Below, one piece after another: positions 13,874 through 61,844 of a stretch of 64,000 nt of DNA (position 1 is the stretch's first letter; every line of letters begins with the position of its first letter). The translations under genes were made by a program, and so were the position numbers. Origin of the DNA: Misgurnus anguillicaudatus (taxonomy: Eukaryota; Chordata; Actinopteri; Cypriniformes; Cobitidae). The stretch is from contig NC_073354.2 of assembly GCF_027580225.2 (NCBI RefSeq), positions 8,222,001 through 8,286,000 of the forward strand, in the 5' to 3' direction. The notes under the pieces were generated by a model that saw only the letters and a list, made by a program, of their open reading frames with translations, did no database searches and had not been told where the DNA came from.

Positions 13874-15745
13874 AGCTGCAAGCAGCAATGGCGGGCCCTC
13901 GCACGTTTGTTTACCGCTACACGGTGCCTCCGAGAAAGTGATGCACGGTGGGCAAGTGCATCAAGTGGGTAAATATCATGCTGCTACTGACCCATTTAGG
14001 TATTGTAGGTAAAAGAAACCCCACATTTTAGACAAACGGGGGCGCTAGTGAGCCACTAAATAGACACGCCTTTATCTGACGTTTTTGTCAACACTTAACA
14101 GCCGACAAATCTGATGTGTGTGCCAAATTTAAAGTCAATCTAAGCACACCAAGAGCCTTAAATATGCCTGACATAAAAGTAAAGTTTGACACGTTGCCAT
14201 GGGAACAGCGTTAGAGATGTCAAAAATTCCTTCGCAATTTAGCGTCTACAATGTCTCAGCATCATGTTGACAACTTCTGGTGTGAATTGCATTATTTCCC
14301 TAGAAGGAGTATTAAAAAGAACATTGCATGCAACTGTCAGGCTTAAATAAGCCTTTAAAATGAAAGTAAAAAGTTTGACGCGTTGCCATGGGAACAGCGT
14401 TTGAGATATCAAAAATCCCTTCACTATTTATCATCTCCAATGTCTCGGCATCATGTTGACCACGTTTGGTGTCAATCGCATGAATATCCTAGAAGGAGTA
14501 TTGAAAAGTTCACTGCATGCAACTGAAGGGCTTAAATATGCCTTTAAAATGAAAGTAAAGTTTGACGCGTTGTCATGGGAACAACGTTTGAGATATCAAA
14601 AATCCCTTCGCAATTTATCATCTACTATGTCTTGGCATCATGTTGACCACTTTTGGTGTCAATCGCATAAACATTCTAGGACGAGTATTTAAAAGAACAT
14701 TACATGGAACTGTCAAAAAAATCAACCTTTGTGACTGCAACACTTCCTGGCGCCTGGTGGTGGCGCTATACCCGAGACTTACAATAGGCACATCGATGCG
14801 ATCGGAATCTTCAGACGAACAAACACCCCGCGTGTCATCACTATAAGACATTTTTTGCCTTAGATATTAGACACTTCCTGTTTCTCTGATTTCGCCATGA
14901 CTTTGCCGCTTCGCCATGGCAAGACCGTTCGAGATATCAAAAATCCCTTCGCAATTTAGCAAGTCCAATGTCTTGACATCATGATCACCACATTTGGTGT
15001 CATTTGGATGAATCCCCTAGGAGGAGTATTCAAAAGTTCACGGCATGCATTTTTTAAACAATCCAAAATGGCGGACTTCCTGTTGGGCGGAGCTAAAATG
15101 TTAGAGGGCGAAAGTTGTTCGGGTCGATGAGATCTATATGTGTACCAACTTTCGTAAATGTGCGTACATGTTTGCCCGATCTGTGCACTCCTGTTTGTTT
15201 TTGCATTACAGGGGGCGCTACAGAGCCCCTGTGTCACGCCCGTGTTCCAGCCTTTGGCTTTCGGCGATCACGGACGACTCTGATGTCTGTGCCAAATTTC
15301 AAGAGTTTTCGAGTATGTTAAGGCCCCCAAAATGTCCAAAAGTGTTGAAAAAAATAATAAAAAAAAAAAAAATAAAAATAATAATCCGAGCAAAAACAAT
15401 AGGGCTTCGCACCTTTCGGTGCAGGCCATTCTGGCCTGCTCCTCGGTGCTCGGGCCCTAATAAAAATAAAAAAAATAATAATCCGAGCAAAAACAATAGG
15501 GCTTCGCACCTTTCGGTGCAGGCCATTCTGGCCTGCTCCTCGGTGCTCGGGCCCTAATAAATTCGAGCAAAACCAATAGGGCTTCGCACCTTTCGGTGCA
15601 GGCCATTCTGGCCTGCTCCTCGGTGCTCGGGCCCTAATAATAAATCCGAGCAAAAACAATAGGGCTTCGCACCTTTCGGTGCAGGCCATTCTGGCCTGCT
15701 CCTCGGTGCTCGGGCCCTAAAAATAAAAAAAAAAAAAAAAAATAT
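13874..15745 (+). repeat. Array unit 9 (1872 bp, four monomers, four tails)
   Basis: Landmarks at about 14197, 14387, 14573 and 14915. Ends in four consecutive tail modules between 15381 and 15720. Confidence 0.9.
15381..15720 (+). repeat. Four tandem tail modules
   Basis: Copies start near 15387, 15484, 15564 and 15647. Each has cgagcaaaa, gcacctttcggtgc (5-bp stem), gcaggccattctggcctgc (7-bp stem, 5-nt loop) and ctcgggccctaa, joined by A-rich linkers of different length. Confidence 0.92.
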
Positions 15746-15922
15746 AGCTGCAAGCAGCGATGGCGGGCCCTCGCACGTTATTTTTCCGCTACACGGTGCG
15801 TCCGAGAAAACGATGCACGGTGGGCAAGGGCCTCAAGTGGGTAAATATCAGTGGGCTATTTAATGTTGTTACTGACCCATTTGGGGACTGTAGGTAAAAG
15901 AAACCCCACATTTTAGACAAAC

Positions 15923-15951
15923 GGGGGGGGGGGGGGGGGGGGTTGGGGGGG
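15923..15951 (+). repeat. G20-TT-G7 homopolymer tract
   Basis: Other units have aaacgggggcgctagt here; this unit has twenty G, TT, then seven G before ctagtcag. Probably slippage expansion, or an assembly artefact. Confidence 0.85.
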
Positions 15952-17094
15952 CTAGTCAGCCACTAAATAGACACGCCTTTATCTGACCTTTTTGTCAACA
16001 CTTAACTGCCAACAACTCTGATGTGTGTGCCAAATTTAAAGTTAATCCAAACACGCCAAGAGCCTTAAAAAAGCCTTAAATAAAAGTAAAGTTTGACGCG
16101 TTGCCATGGGAACAGCGTTCGAGATGTCAAAAATTCCTTCGCAATTTAGCATCTACAATGTCTCAGCATCATGTTGACCACTTCTGGTGTCAATCGAATG
16201 AATATCCTAGAAGGAGTATTTAAAAGTTCACTGCATGGAACTGAAAGGCTTCAATATGCCTTTAAAATGAAAGTAAAGTTTGACACGTTGCCATGGGAAC
16301 AGCATTCGAGATATCAAAAATCCCTTCGCAATTTATCATCTACAATGTCTCAGCATCATGTTGACCACTTTTGGTGTCAATCGAATGAATATCCTAGAAG
16401 GAGTATTTAAAAGAACATCGGATGGAACTGTCAAAAAAATCCACCTTTGTGACTGACACACTTCCTGGCGCCTGGTGGTGGCGCTATACCCGAGACTCAC
16501 AATAGGCACATTGATGCGATCGGAATCTTCAGACGAACAAACACCCCGCGTGTCATCACAATAAGACATTTTTTGCCTTAGATATTAGACACTTCCTGTT
16601 TCTCTGATTTCGCCATGACTTTGTCGCTTCGCCATGGCAGAACCGTTCGAGATATCAAAAATCCCTTCGCAATTTAGCAAGTACAATGTCTCGACATCAT
16701 GATCACCACATTTGGTGTCAATCCCATGAATCCCCTAGAAGGAGTATTCAAAAGTTCACCGCATGCATTTTTTAAACAATCCGAAATAGCCGACTTCCTG
16801 TTGGGCGGAGCTTAAATGTTAGAGGGCGAAAGTTGTTCGGGTCGATGAGATCTATATGTGTACCAACTCTCGTACATGTGCGTACATTTTTGCCCGATCT
16901 GTGCCCCAATGTTTGTTTTTGAATTACAGGGGGCGCTACAGAGCTCCCTTGCCACGCCCGTATTCCAGCCTTTGCATGAGCCTAGTGGCACGCGACTCTG
17001 ACGTGTGTGCCAAATTTCAAGACTTTTCGAGTATGTTAAGGCTCCCAAATTAGCACAAGTGTTGAAAAAAAAAAAAAAAAAAAAAAAATAATAA

Positions 17095-17340
17095 TAAATT
17101 CGAGCAAAAACAATAGGGCTTCGCACCTTTCGGTGCAGGCCATTCTGGCCTGCTCCTCGGTGCTCGGGCCCTAATAATAAATTCGAGCAAAAACAATAGG
17201 GCTTCGCACCTTTCGGTGCAGGCCATTCTGGCCTGCTCCTCGGTGCTCGGGCCCTAATAATAAATTCGAGCAAAAACAATAGGGCTTCGCACCTTTCGGT
17301 GCAGGCCATTCTGGCCTGCTCCTCGGTGCTCGGGCCCTAA
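17095..17340 (+). repeat. Three tandem tail modules at the array edge
   Basis: Copies start at about 17101, 17184 and 17267 (83-bp period) with almost no differences. After the last gggccctaa the sequence changes at once to AT-rich intron DNA. Confidence 0.92.
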
Positions 17341-17806
17341 TTACTGTATAGTACTGTATTATTGCTGTATAACATTGTAAATTACTGTATATGACTGTAA
17401 ATTACTGTATAGTACTGCATACCACTGTGTATTACTGTATAACACTATTTTTGGATGCTTTTAATGATTTTACTTCAAGAAAGTAGCATTGATACATTTT
17501 TTGCTTTAATGTTGCATTGTGTAATTATTGTAATCAAAGCTGTGATGTCTCTTGAATGAGTCACAAATGAAAATGTTGCCAAAACTGTTTTGCATTGTGC
17601 CTAACAATACCCTACAGCCGTGACTTATTCACCATACAGCACTAGTGTCTAACACCTTATTGCTTAAATACGCCACTACATAACACAGTAAATCACTGTA
17701 TTCCACTGTATAAGAATATATATGTATATATAACTGTATAATAATGCATAGTATTGTATACCAAGTGATTGTCATTTAGCTTTTGTATGAGGTTATATAA
17801 TCTCAC
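17341..17806. other. AT-rich intron with degenerate tactgtata repeats
   Basis: Short imperfect repeats of tactgta / cactgtat at 17341-17450 and again 17690-17765. No open frame or exon-like splice pair is visible. Confidence 0.6.
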
Positions 17807-53427
<35,621 letters not shown>

Positions 53428-54045
53428 CTATGAGGGGACACATAAGAGATGGATTTGATGTGAACCATTTAAGCACTTTAGGCTACAAAGAGACAATTGT
53501 GATTAATGATAAGGAGCACTTTTATTTGCGTCTTCATGTTAATTTGTTTTGCTTCATGTAGTCTATAAACCTGAATATCAGACATAAAATTATTCACTGA
53601 AAAAAATCAGATTGTTGTTCTGTTTAGTAAGAGTGATTTCTGCTGGGATCTGTTTGTGATTTAAAGAGATGTATTCAGTTTAAATACTTAATATTTTGTG
53701 TAGGCCTTGTGAAGAAACACATTGGCTCATTTACACTGCATTTACAAACATTAATGTCTTAGCAAAATGACATGAGAGCAAAACATTCCACTGTAAAGCA
53801 ATGCCTGAAAAAAAGAGATGTGTACATCAGCATACTCGCAGACAAACCACATCATTACATTTTTCTGTTTATACAGCTAAAAGATCTGCTACTGCCCATG
53901 GCTTTATTGTGAAGATTCAAGGCCTAAATGTCATGAAAGAAGGGAGTGAGAGAGTAAACTGGCGAGAGAGCACAGCAGTGTTGTGAAAGCAAATGAGACA
54001 CCTGTGAATCAGATAAAGACTCCTTCATACATACATACACTAACT

Positions 54046-54162
54046 CACACACGTTTACACGTGCACACACACTCACGCGCACACACACACTCATGCACGC
54101 ACGCACACACACACACACGCTCACGCACGCACACACGCTCACTCTCACGCAGACACACTCTT

Positions 54163-54246
<84 letters not shown>
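54046..54246 (+). repeat. CA/CG-rich compound microsatellite
   Basis: About 200 bp of CA repeats with interspersed cg and ct steps, ending in long pure CA runs. Confidence 0.95.
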
Positions 54247-54247
<1 letters not shown>

Positions 54248-55774
54248 AGCTATATTAACCAGCACATCACTGAAAGACATTTTCTATAATACATCACTTC
54301 AACACATCTAGATTACTGTAACCATTTACATGTGCAACTATGGCCTCGTTCACACTGCATTTAAATTCGGTTGTCACTTCACCTTTTAGTGCTTAATCCT
54401 GTTCTGTACACACACACTTCAGTCATTTACAGGACTGGCAACCGCATTCCGCAAAAAAGTAACATTTATTTTACTTAAAAAACTATATTTAACAAATAGT
54501 AAAAACAGGTGAGGGTTCTATGGAACCATGAACTACGCTCTCCACAATGACGAGGAACCATCAGCAAAGGATATTGATTTCCAGCACTTTACTGCTACAA
54601 ATACTGTATATATAGAGATGAGAAATAAAAACCCTGTTATGCCGAGCTTTCAATGTTTTCATGGAAAGGTTGGATGTTTTTAGTCACATGACCTGCAATC
54701 GCTTGCGGCTTCCAACACTCTGTCTGTAAATAATGGCAAAAAAAAAAAACTATCGGCGAACACAGCAGCCACATATCGGCCGATGCCGATACACATAAAA
54801 CGCGCAAAAATCTGCCCATCGGTCTATCACTAGTGTTTACATAACCGAACTGAACAACTACTTGTTGATAAAGTATTTAAACATGCATTATAAACATGAC
54901 AGATCTCTCTTCCGAAAAAAAGCCAGATCTTGCACGAAAAAATACAGCAAAAAAGAAAAATCCAATAATAAACCAAAATTAATCCAAATGATCAAAGTAT
55001 TGGGACCGGCACCTTCACACTTTAATAATACCAAAAACTTGATCACTTCATAAATGGTTAAGCGCCACAACGGTATGTAAATACAAAAAAGACGATGACC
55101 TGGCAAAATGCACACAACACCAAGACGTAGTTTTATTGCAAAACTTAACGCTGTAAAAGTTTTTTGGTCAAAGCTGTGAATAATAACCAAGCGAGACTGC
55201 AAAATGTTGCCATGGTAACCTCCGTGTCAATCATCTCAGGAGTGAGTCTTGTTCCTTACACACATGGAATGATCATTTAGGAGATTCACTCCCGCATTTA
55301 AGTATGTTTGTCACTCCCAAAGTTTGCAGGGTGTACGGGGCCTATGTAACCATATACATGTGCAACTAAATCGACTGTACACATACACAGAGATCATCAC
55401 TATCATTACTAAACAATTATGCACACTGAATATAACAAATTAATATGGCATATATGGTTTATTATCAGGTTTGCTAAACAATTAATGTTGAAAATGACAA
55501 TTCATAATTCATTTTTCATAATTAAACAAATTAATAAAGAATGTGAAATTCTGTAGAAGTACAACATCTTTGGAGGACTTACAGTATTGTGATGTTGTTA
55601 CTCACACACATGAAATATACTCATGCATCAGTACGAAAAACAGTTGTAAATGCAACACTACACTGATGCATGTTCATGTTAAACTAGTTTTAATGCAGCG
55701 ATGTGAAAGAAGAGGTTGATATGCAAATTGCACCCATTAATAAGTCAAATGACTGAATAAAGGATAGTAGTACA

Positions 55775-56278
55775 TTGGGCTGGGTATCGATTCAGATGTT
55801 CCAGATCAATTCGATTTCGATTCACAAGATATCAAATCGATTCGATTCAGATTCTCAATTCAATTCTCAACTCAATGAATATAGTTTAATACAAATACTA
55901 TATTTATAAAAAAAAACCAGTGAGATTAAGTTTACAAGGGTAATTAGTAAAAAGAAATTAAGAGCCACAAACCTGTATATTAAACTCTTTTATTTGAGGT
56001 ACACTTGGGTACATTAAAACAGAACCCATCTCTAATTTTTAAATGCATACAATTATTTTAAATACAATACAATTTTGATGCAAGATGAAAAATGTATGCT
56101 GAAAAAAGTCAGAATGGTCTAGTGGAAAAGACTAGTAATTAGATTAATGTAAATCTTACGGTCAATATTTGCGGAAATAAATATGAAAAATAAATCGATT
56201 CATGCCTTTGAGAATCGATTTTGAATCAACCACGGGGAAAAAAAACAATTAATCGAAAAATCTTTTTGCCCAGCCCTA
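55775..56278. mobile_element. hAT-like MITE (ttgggctgggtatcg ends)
   Basis: Ends ttgggctgggtatcgatt and ttgcccagcccta with near-perfect flanks gtagtaca / ttagtaca (7 of 8). Many atcgattcgatt motifs. Confidence 0.85.
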
Positions 56279-56303
56279 TTAGTACACACACTTTATAATA
56301 GAC

Positions 56304-56495
56304 ACTGGGTTATTTTCAGACTAGCATTGGGTGAAAAAAAGGGACAAACCCAGTTAATATGGTTTAAATTCACCCAGAAAATGTTTATATTTGACCCAAC
56401 ACTGGGTTAAGACAACACAGCATAGGTGTAATTACAACCCAAAGGATTGGGTTTGTCCTTTTTTGACCCAACACTAAGTTACCTAAAATAACCTA
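56304..56495. mobile_element. Inverted-repeat MITE (gggttattttcag ends)
   Basis: Left gggttattttcagactag, aaaagggacaaaccca; right tgggtttgtccttttttg and aaaataacctag in inverted order. Ends set approximately. Confidence 0.7.
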
Positions 56496-56499
56496 GCTT

Positions 56500-57955
56500 T
56501 CTCTCTCTCACACACATACACACTTATGAGAACTTTATTCATGTAGTCTAATTAAAATGAGAAGCTTTGAATAAAGATGAGGGGCTTGTTAACACAGAAC
56601 AGTGATTGGCTGTTAGCACAGAGCTTATTAAACACAAAGCCTTTCCCATCATTCCTTTGGGTGTCAATGTCTCTCTCGCTCTCACTAATGATTGTCACTA
56701 ATCTTCAGGAAACTAAATTTGTGTAATTTTATTAATACTGTATCATTATGTTTGTTATTTTTATATTAATAACATCAAAGCACAAACACATTAAATTGTG
56801 CGTTACTAAATTTTACGAAATAAAATGTAAATAGTTATTACAGAGTTACACTACTAATAAAATGTTTCTCCTGTATAACTTTTTCATCACAATTAATAAA
56901 ATGCATGAATGATGTTGTGTTTAAATACACTAAAGATAATTTTTTATTTATTTAAAAATGTCTATTTAGTTAGTTACTGTAATCTACTTTAATATAATAA
57001 AAAATATATTTTATGTTTCTTGAATCCAAATTCTGAGAGAGAGACTGAAAGCGAGAGAGAGAGAGAGATGGAGATAGAGAGAGAGGGAAGCAGACAGACA
57101 GAAAAGCCTCCTTTAGGTTTTAATTTGGAGCTCTGGCACTCGTGACCCCGCAAGATGACAAAACATTTGTCATGACTTACTTACAGCAGGACCCTCATTG
57201 CCATCGTGACAGAGCGCTGAGGGAATTGCTTGTGGCGTTGCCCTGAGGTCATTCACAATAGAGGAACAAACCGATGGGAAACACCTGCTGACCTCTCTAT
57301 TATTTCTGAAGAACACACGTCTAATGGAAGCTCACAAGACCAATAATATTCAATATCTCTCATTTCACATTAAGTGTGTGTGTGTGTGTGTGTTTCATCT
57401 CTTCATTAAAACCAGTGAGTGCGTACTCAGAAATAACTGCTGAAAACATCATCAGAGAGAGAAACATAAAGTCAAACAGGATCATTTAACTTAAAGCTAT
57501 TCCTTCTGTAAATGTTCCTCATCAAGAGAAAGCTCTCTGACAGCCACAAATAAAGTTTAAAAGTGCATCACGACATTCTGAAGTTTAAAATAAAAACTCA
57601 ATCTCAGACACACAGATAGGATCAGCGTTTGTTAGAAAACTGACTAGCTTACAGTGATCTTTCAGATGCTGCATTCACCCGGCTGATTTAATTTATGTAT
57701 CTGAAGCTCTGATTGGATTAGATAAGTCGCTGTGAAGACCAACACTGTCAAATCGATCCACAACAGCCTGATGTTTGTTCTACCAAATGAGATTGTATTT
57801 TCATTTCAGGATTGCTGTTGTACACTGACTGGATTTTTATAAAGCAACCTGCTACAGAAAAGACGCTGCATGATAGTGATTCAACCACAAGTAATGACTG
57901 ACATAAAAAAAACTTAATGTAATGCAGAGTAAAGTAAAACGCTTGTCAAGTCACA
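56500..57955. other. Intron, nothing recognised beyond microsatellites
   Basis: Contains a (GA)n tract near 57045-57090 and (GT)n near 57375-57392. No exon is visible. Confidence 0.5.
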
Positions 57956-57963
57956 TTATTTAA

Positions 57964-58507
57964 AGGTGCAATGTGTAACTTTTAGGAGGATCTCTAGACA
58001 GAAATGCAATGTAATCTACATAACTATATTATTAGTGAAGTATAAACATCTTAAATAATGAACTGTATTGTTTTTATTACCTTACAATGAGAAGTTTTTA
58101 TCTACATACACTGTGGGTCCCCTTGAAAGTCATTATTTCATGCCGCCATGTTTCTAGTAGTGTTGGGCCAATAAAGCTTGCAATGATTTCCGATTGATAA
58201 GGACTTCCTAAGGATCAAAAGCCGTAGTACACAAAAAATCTGTGCATAATACCGGGTATGTTATCCAGAATCGCCATCGGACAGGTATTATTATTGTGTA
58301 TCAGCATTTATCGTCCCATCCCTTGTTTCTACAGTAGCCGTAAAGGGACAATTGCTCTATAGATCATGTTTCGTCACTACGTTGTCTCAGAAGATTACCT
58401 GTTTGTCATGTAGCAGCTATCGTAGGTTCTCTTTGCATTTCGAAATTGAGGTTGGTTGCAATTCACAATTTCACCATAGATGCCGCTAGAAAACCCACAG
58501 TGGACCT
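57964..58507. mobile_element. TTAA-flanked MITE (aggtgcaatgtgtaac end)
   Basis: Ends aggtgcaatgtgtaact and cccacagtggacct between TTAA duplications (57960-57963, 58508-58511). Shares the internal string aggatctctagac and an outline with the element at 61126. Includes a piece near 58190-58320 also present near 21850-21950. Confidence 0.82.
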
Positions 58508-58560
58508 TTAATGGATAATGATGATAAATGATAACTCTCTCCAATTTACTGAATTATTAA

Positions 58561-59089
58561 AGGGGTCCTTGATCACGATTTCACTTTTTTTACTTCAGTT
58601 AGTGTGTAACGTTGCTGTTTGAGCATAAACAACATCTGCAAAGTTACAATATTCAAAGTTCAATGCAGATATTTGCTTTAACAAAAATGCCTAAAGAAGT
58701 TGGACTACAGTGAGCTTTTTTCTCAGTTAGTGACATCACAAACCCCCACATTTACACAAACCCTGCCCCAGAGAACACGCAACCAAGGTGGTAAAATCAT
58801 GTTGGGCTGCTTTTTTGTTGTAGGAACGATGAAAACAAATGACACTGCTGTGTGGCGCCATAAACACAATCAAACCTTCAAAAGCAGCAGGTAAAGATGG
58901 TAACATTTCTCCAATTTGGACAATTTGGAAGTATAAGCTGGAAGTATAGTTTACTTTTCTACTAAAGCACAGCCTCGCAAAGCATACTTCATTTGACTCG
59001 AATGTGTACATAGAAAGTGTACGCATGCAATACATCTCCTGGCCTACAGAGGTCCATAAAGAGCAGTTAAGTGGGGTGATGTCATGAGT
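58561..59089. mobile_element. Probable TTAA-type element with unclear right end
   Basis: Left end ttaa-aggggtccttgatcacga resembles the same group. The matching right end is not intact. Confidence 0.45.
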
Positions 59090-59090
59090 T

Positions 59091-59530
59091 AAAGCCATAG
59101 ACTGTAAAAAATATGGACGCAGTGTCTGTGATGTCACCATGCATCACTTGCAAATAACCGAAAATTGGTAAAGAGCCAGGATGTGGGTGAAGCTGAGGTG
59201 GCTGGTTGCTGAAGCCACGCCCACCTAGCTCGATTCTAGTGACAGCAGTGGCAGTTCACCTGTCACTCAAGTGGACACGCCCTTAATTATGTAGAACTTT
59301 AAGGCTTAATATCATTTAAACGGATGAGAAAACATTCACCCCACTTACAGTTGTCATGAAAGGGAAAATTAGCTATACAGATTTTTTGTAAACATATTAC
59401 TTCTGCTGTAAAGTTGGGCATTTTAACATGGAGGTCTATGGGAATTTTCTCTCTTTTGGAGCCAGCCTCTAGCGGCCAGTCGATGAATTGCAGTTTAAGT
59501 CACTTCCGTATTGGCTTCATCAGGTTAACA
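59091..59530. repeat. Fish repeat fragment (catagactgtaaaaaatatgg)
   Basis: Contains agactgtaaaaaatatgga, gtgatgtcaccat and cacttccgtattggcttca, strings I associate with a common fish repeat. No paired ends. Confidence 0.5.
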
Positions 59531-59534
59531 GCAC

Positions 59535-61120
59535 AGTAAAAGTTCGTCAATATTAAAAATGATTTAAAACTTTAGGTAGAAGCTGTCTTTCAATGATGAC
59601 CCAATGATGGTGTGATGGGTGGGTGAAAATGACTGTCACCGTGGCGATAAGTAGATGTCACTCGCCGCTGAGTAAAATCCATGAGAGGGGAAATTTATAT
59701 GCATCCCATTTACAGGCACGATCCCTGATCAATTCAGTCCGAGTCCAAAAAACAAGCAGAGTTTAAGAGCCGAGCTGAAGTCTGATAGATCTCTGACATC
59801 CTTCATCAGTTTAAATGTCAAGCAAGCAATAAAACGCTGGGCTGAACAGCAATGAATTGCTCTGATTTGGTACAGCCCGTCAAACTCAGAACACACACAC
59901 ACACACACATACACACAGATAACATTTTCCTGCCAACAATCACCAGTCTGTCTCTTCCTGTCTGTCTCAGTCCAGATCAATAGAAGTGGAGAGCTGCATT
60001 AAGTTGCTAGATTAAAGCATTACTCCTCTGTAATAAAGCTTTATTGATCGACGACTCGGTGATCAAATCCAAGCACACTTCCCTCTGCCCATCTACACCA
60101 ACACTCGGCCCACTTCTGCATTTGCTTAAAACTACATGATCTAAATCAAGCAAGATATTTTTACTGAAAAGAGAGACAAATTTCACAACACCCAACACAT
60201 CTACTGAAAGATTGCTCTTGACTTAACCAAGAGCTGTCAAACTCATATCATGCAGCAGTCTGAAACGAGCCCTCTTTCATTTTATGCGGGCAATTTGTCT
60301 TTTTGTTACATACAGAGGCCACATGCACTTGTCACCAGAAGCCACTCTAGTCTTTAGACTAAAGTGCTGTGTGAATGAGGTTTATACAGTATCTAACCCG
60401 ATCTACCACTTTAATACTCACAAGGAAACCAAAGTAAGCAATATTATATAAACGACACAATCAATGTTTAATATATCACCCAACCCTACTGTGAAGAAAA
60501 GACTTCATGTATTGTATGTTTAACATTTACATCCCTGTCTAGTGTGCACTTTTAAGCATCCCCTTGTGCTATTTTTAAGACGACAGCAATGCCATTGACT
60601 TGAAGAACAAATGTTATTGTTACCAGTGAATCGCTGCTTTGTGTCAATGTGCAATGCATTACCGTCTCTGAGTGGTGACACACACACATTTACATAAAGG
60701 TTGTGGTTATAAAGCATTACATCTCCAGCCTCACCACAGTCCAAGAGCACAAATCAATGGTAATCTCATTCACAATGACTTCTCAATGGCACAGCAACCT
60801 GATGAATAGATGAATCGATTTGCTGTTGTTCTGCCACTCCACGCAAGTGAAAACACACACAGGCTCTTTTGAAATCGGTCTGCATTAGAGGAAAATGAAT
60901 GTGGAGTGTAAAGGTGCATTAGATGTTTGTGCTGCATTTAACCACAGGCATCACTGTTCTGTGCTAAACACGTGTTTCAAAAGAAAAACATCAGTGTACG
61001 TTTGTTTCAACTAAAACGTGCAAATATACGATATGCGGATTTTCAGAAAACGCACAAATAAATCTGAAACAATACACACATAAAGTTGTGGCCACAAGGA
61101 AAATGTGTACAATATTTCCT
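59535..61120. other. Intron, nothing recognised
   Basis: No clear element ends. Frames on the minus strand up to 83 codons lack domain motifs or receptor similarity, so FN3-1 and Ig exons are not here. Confidence 0.5.
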
Positions 61121-61125
61121 TTTAA

Positions 61126-61486
61126 GAGTGCAGTGTGTAATTTTTAGAAGGATCTCTTGACAAAACTATATTATCAGGGGTGTATAAAGACCTTTTTATA
61201 TTGAACTATTATGTTTTTATTACCTTAGAATGAGACGTTTTTATCTACATACACCGCAGGTCCCCTTACATGGAAGTCGCCATTTTGTGCCGCCATGTTT
61301 CTACAGAAGCCCCTAACGGACAAACTTTTTTTACTAAGTTGTCTTCGATGATAACATGTTATTCCGGTGGCGGCTACCATAGCTTCTCTATGCGTTTCAA
61401 AAGCGAGGGTTGAGCAGTGGACTGAGCCGTTGGGTGCAATTCGCAATCTCACCACTAGATGCTGCTAAAATGTACACACTGTACCT
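61126..61486. mobile_element. TTAA-flanked MITE related to that at 57964
   Basis: Ends gagtgcagtgtgtaat and tacacactgtacct between TTAA (61122-61125, 61487-61490). Shares gaaggatctcttgac and catgtttctac strings with the other copy. Confidence 0.8.
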
Positions 61487-61844
61487 TTAAGTTTCCTTTA
61501 GGTTAAATTAAATCATCAAAATGTGTGGTGTATGGAACTACATAAACAAAACACTGAACATTTAAGGTATTTATTGGGGAATCTGGGTTTTATACGAATA
61601 TACAAAAACATTATGTATACATAATGAAGCATATATTGAGTACAATTTTATCTTTTATTAATCTGTTATTAATATAAATTTTGATCCTAGTAATATTTTG
61701 TGGTCGTTGTCCATGGCTATATCTTTATAAATTTGATGTACCGTATTTTACGGACTATAAGTCACACTTTTTTTCATAGTTTGGCTATTCCTGCGACTTA
61801 TAGTCAGGTGCGCCTTATATGTCAAAATTAATTCATACTGACTA

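Larger units (their letters stand above)
1..17340. repeat. Hierarchical tandem repeat array inside a ptprm intron
   Basis: Ten head-to-tail units, each opening with agctgcaagcagc (at 163, 2410, 3927, 5262, 6398, 7617, 10273, 12163, 13874 and 15746) then atggcgggccctcgcacg, and closing with an A-rich or AAT-rich stretch. Between lie two to six monomers of about 187 bp marked by gccatgggaacagcg and gatatcaaaaatcccttcgc, then a block with acttcctgttgggcggagc and ggggcgctacagagc. Five of the unit boundaries, including the array edge at 17340, also carry one or more ~83-bp tail modules ending gggccctaa. The short open frames are repeated fragments, not genes. I recognise it as a widespread ray-finned fish repeat type but cannot name its family. 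Confidence 0.93.
15746..17340 (+). repeat. Array unit 10 (1595 bp, three monomers, three tails)
   Basis: Landmarks at about 16105, 16290 and 16633. Contains the long G tract and ends with three tail modules at the array edge. Confidence 0.9.

Noticed and set aside
541..16900. Repeated 66-82 residue frames in the array (for example 4494-4727, 9415-9648, 11395-11628 on minus; 9851-10099 and relatives)
   Set aside because: They recur because the repeat recurs. Overlapping frames on both strands are equally long, copies differ by frame changes, and no domain, start context or splice structure is seen.
15299..17309. Long minus-strand frames with repeated ARAPRSRPEWPAPKGAKPY segments
   Set aside because: Translations of the tandem tail modules.
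1..17340. CRISPR-like regular repeats
   Set aside because: Monomers are ~187 bp and adjoin directly with no unique spacers; the genome is vertebrate.
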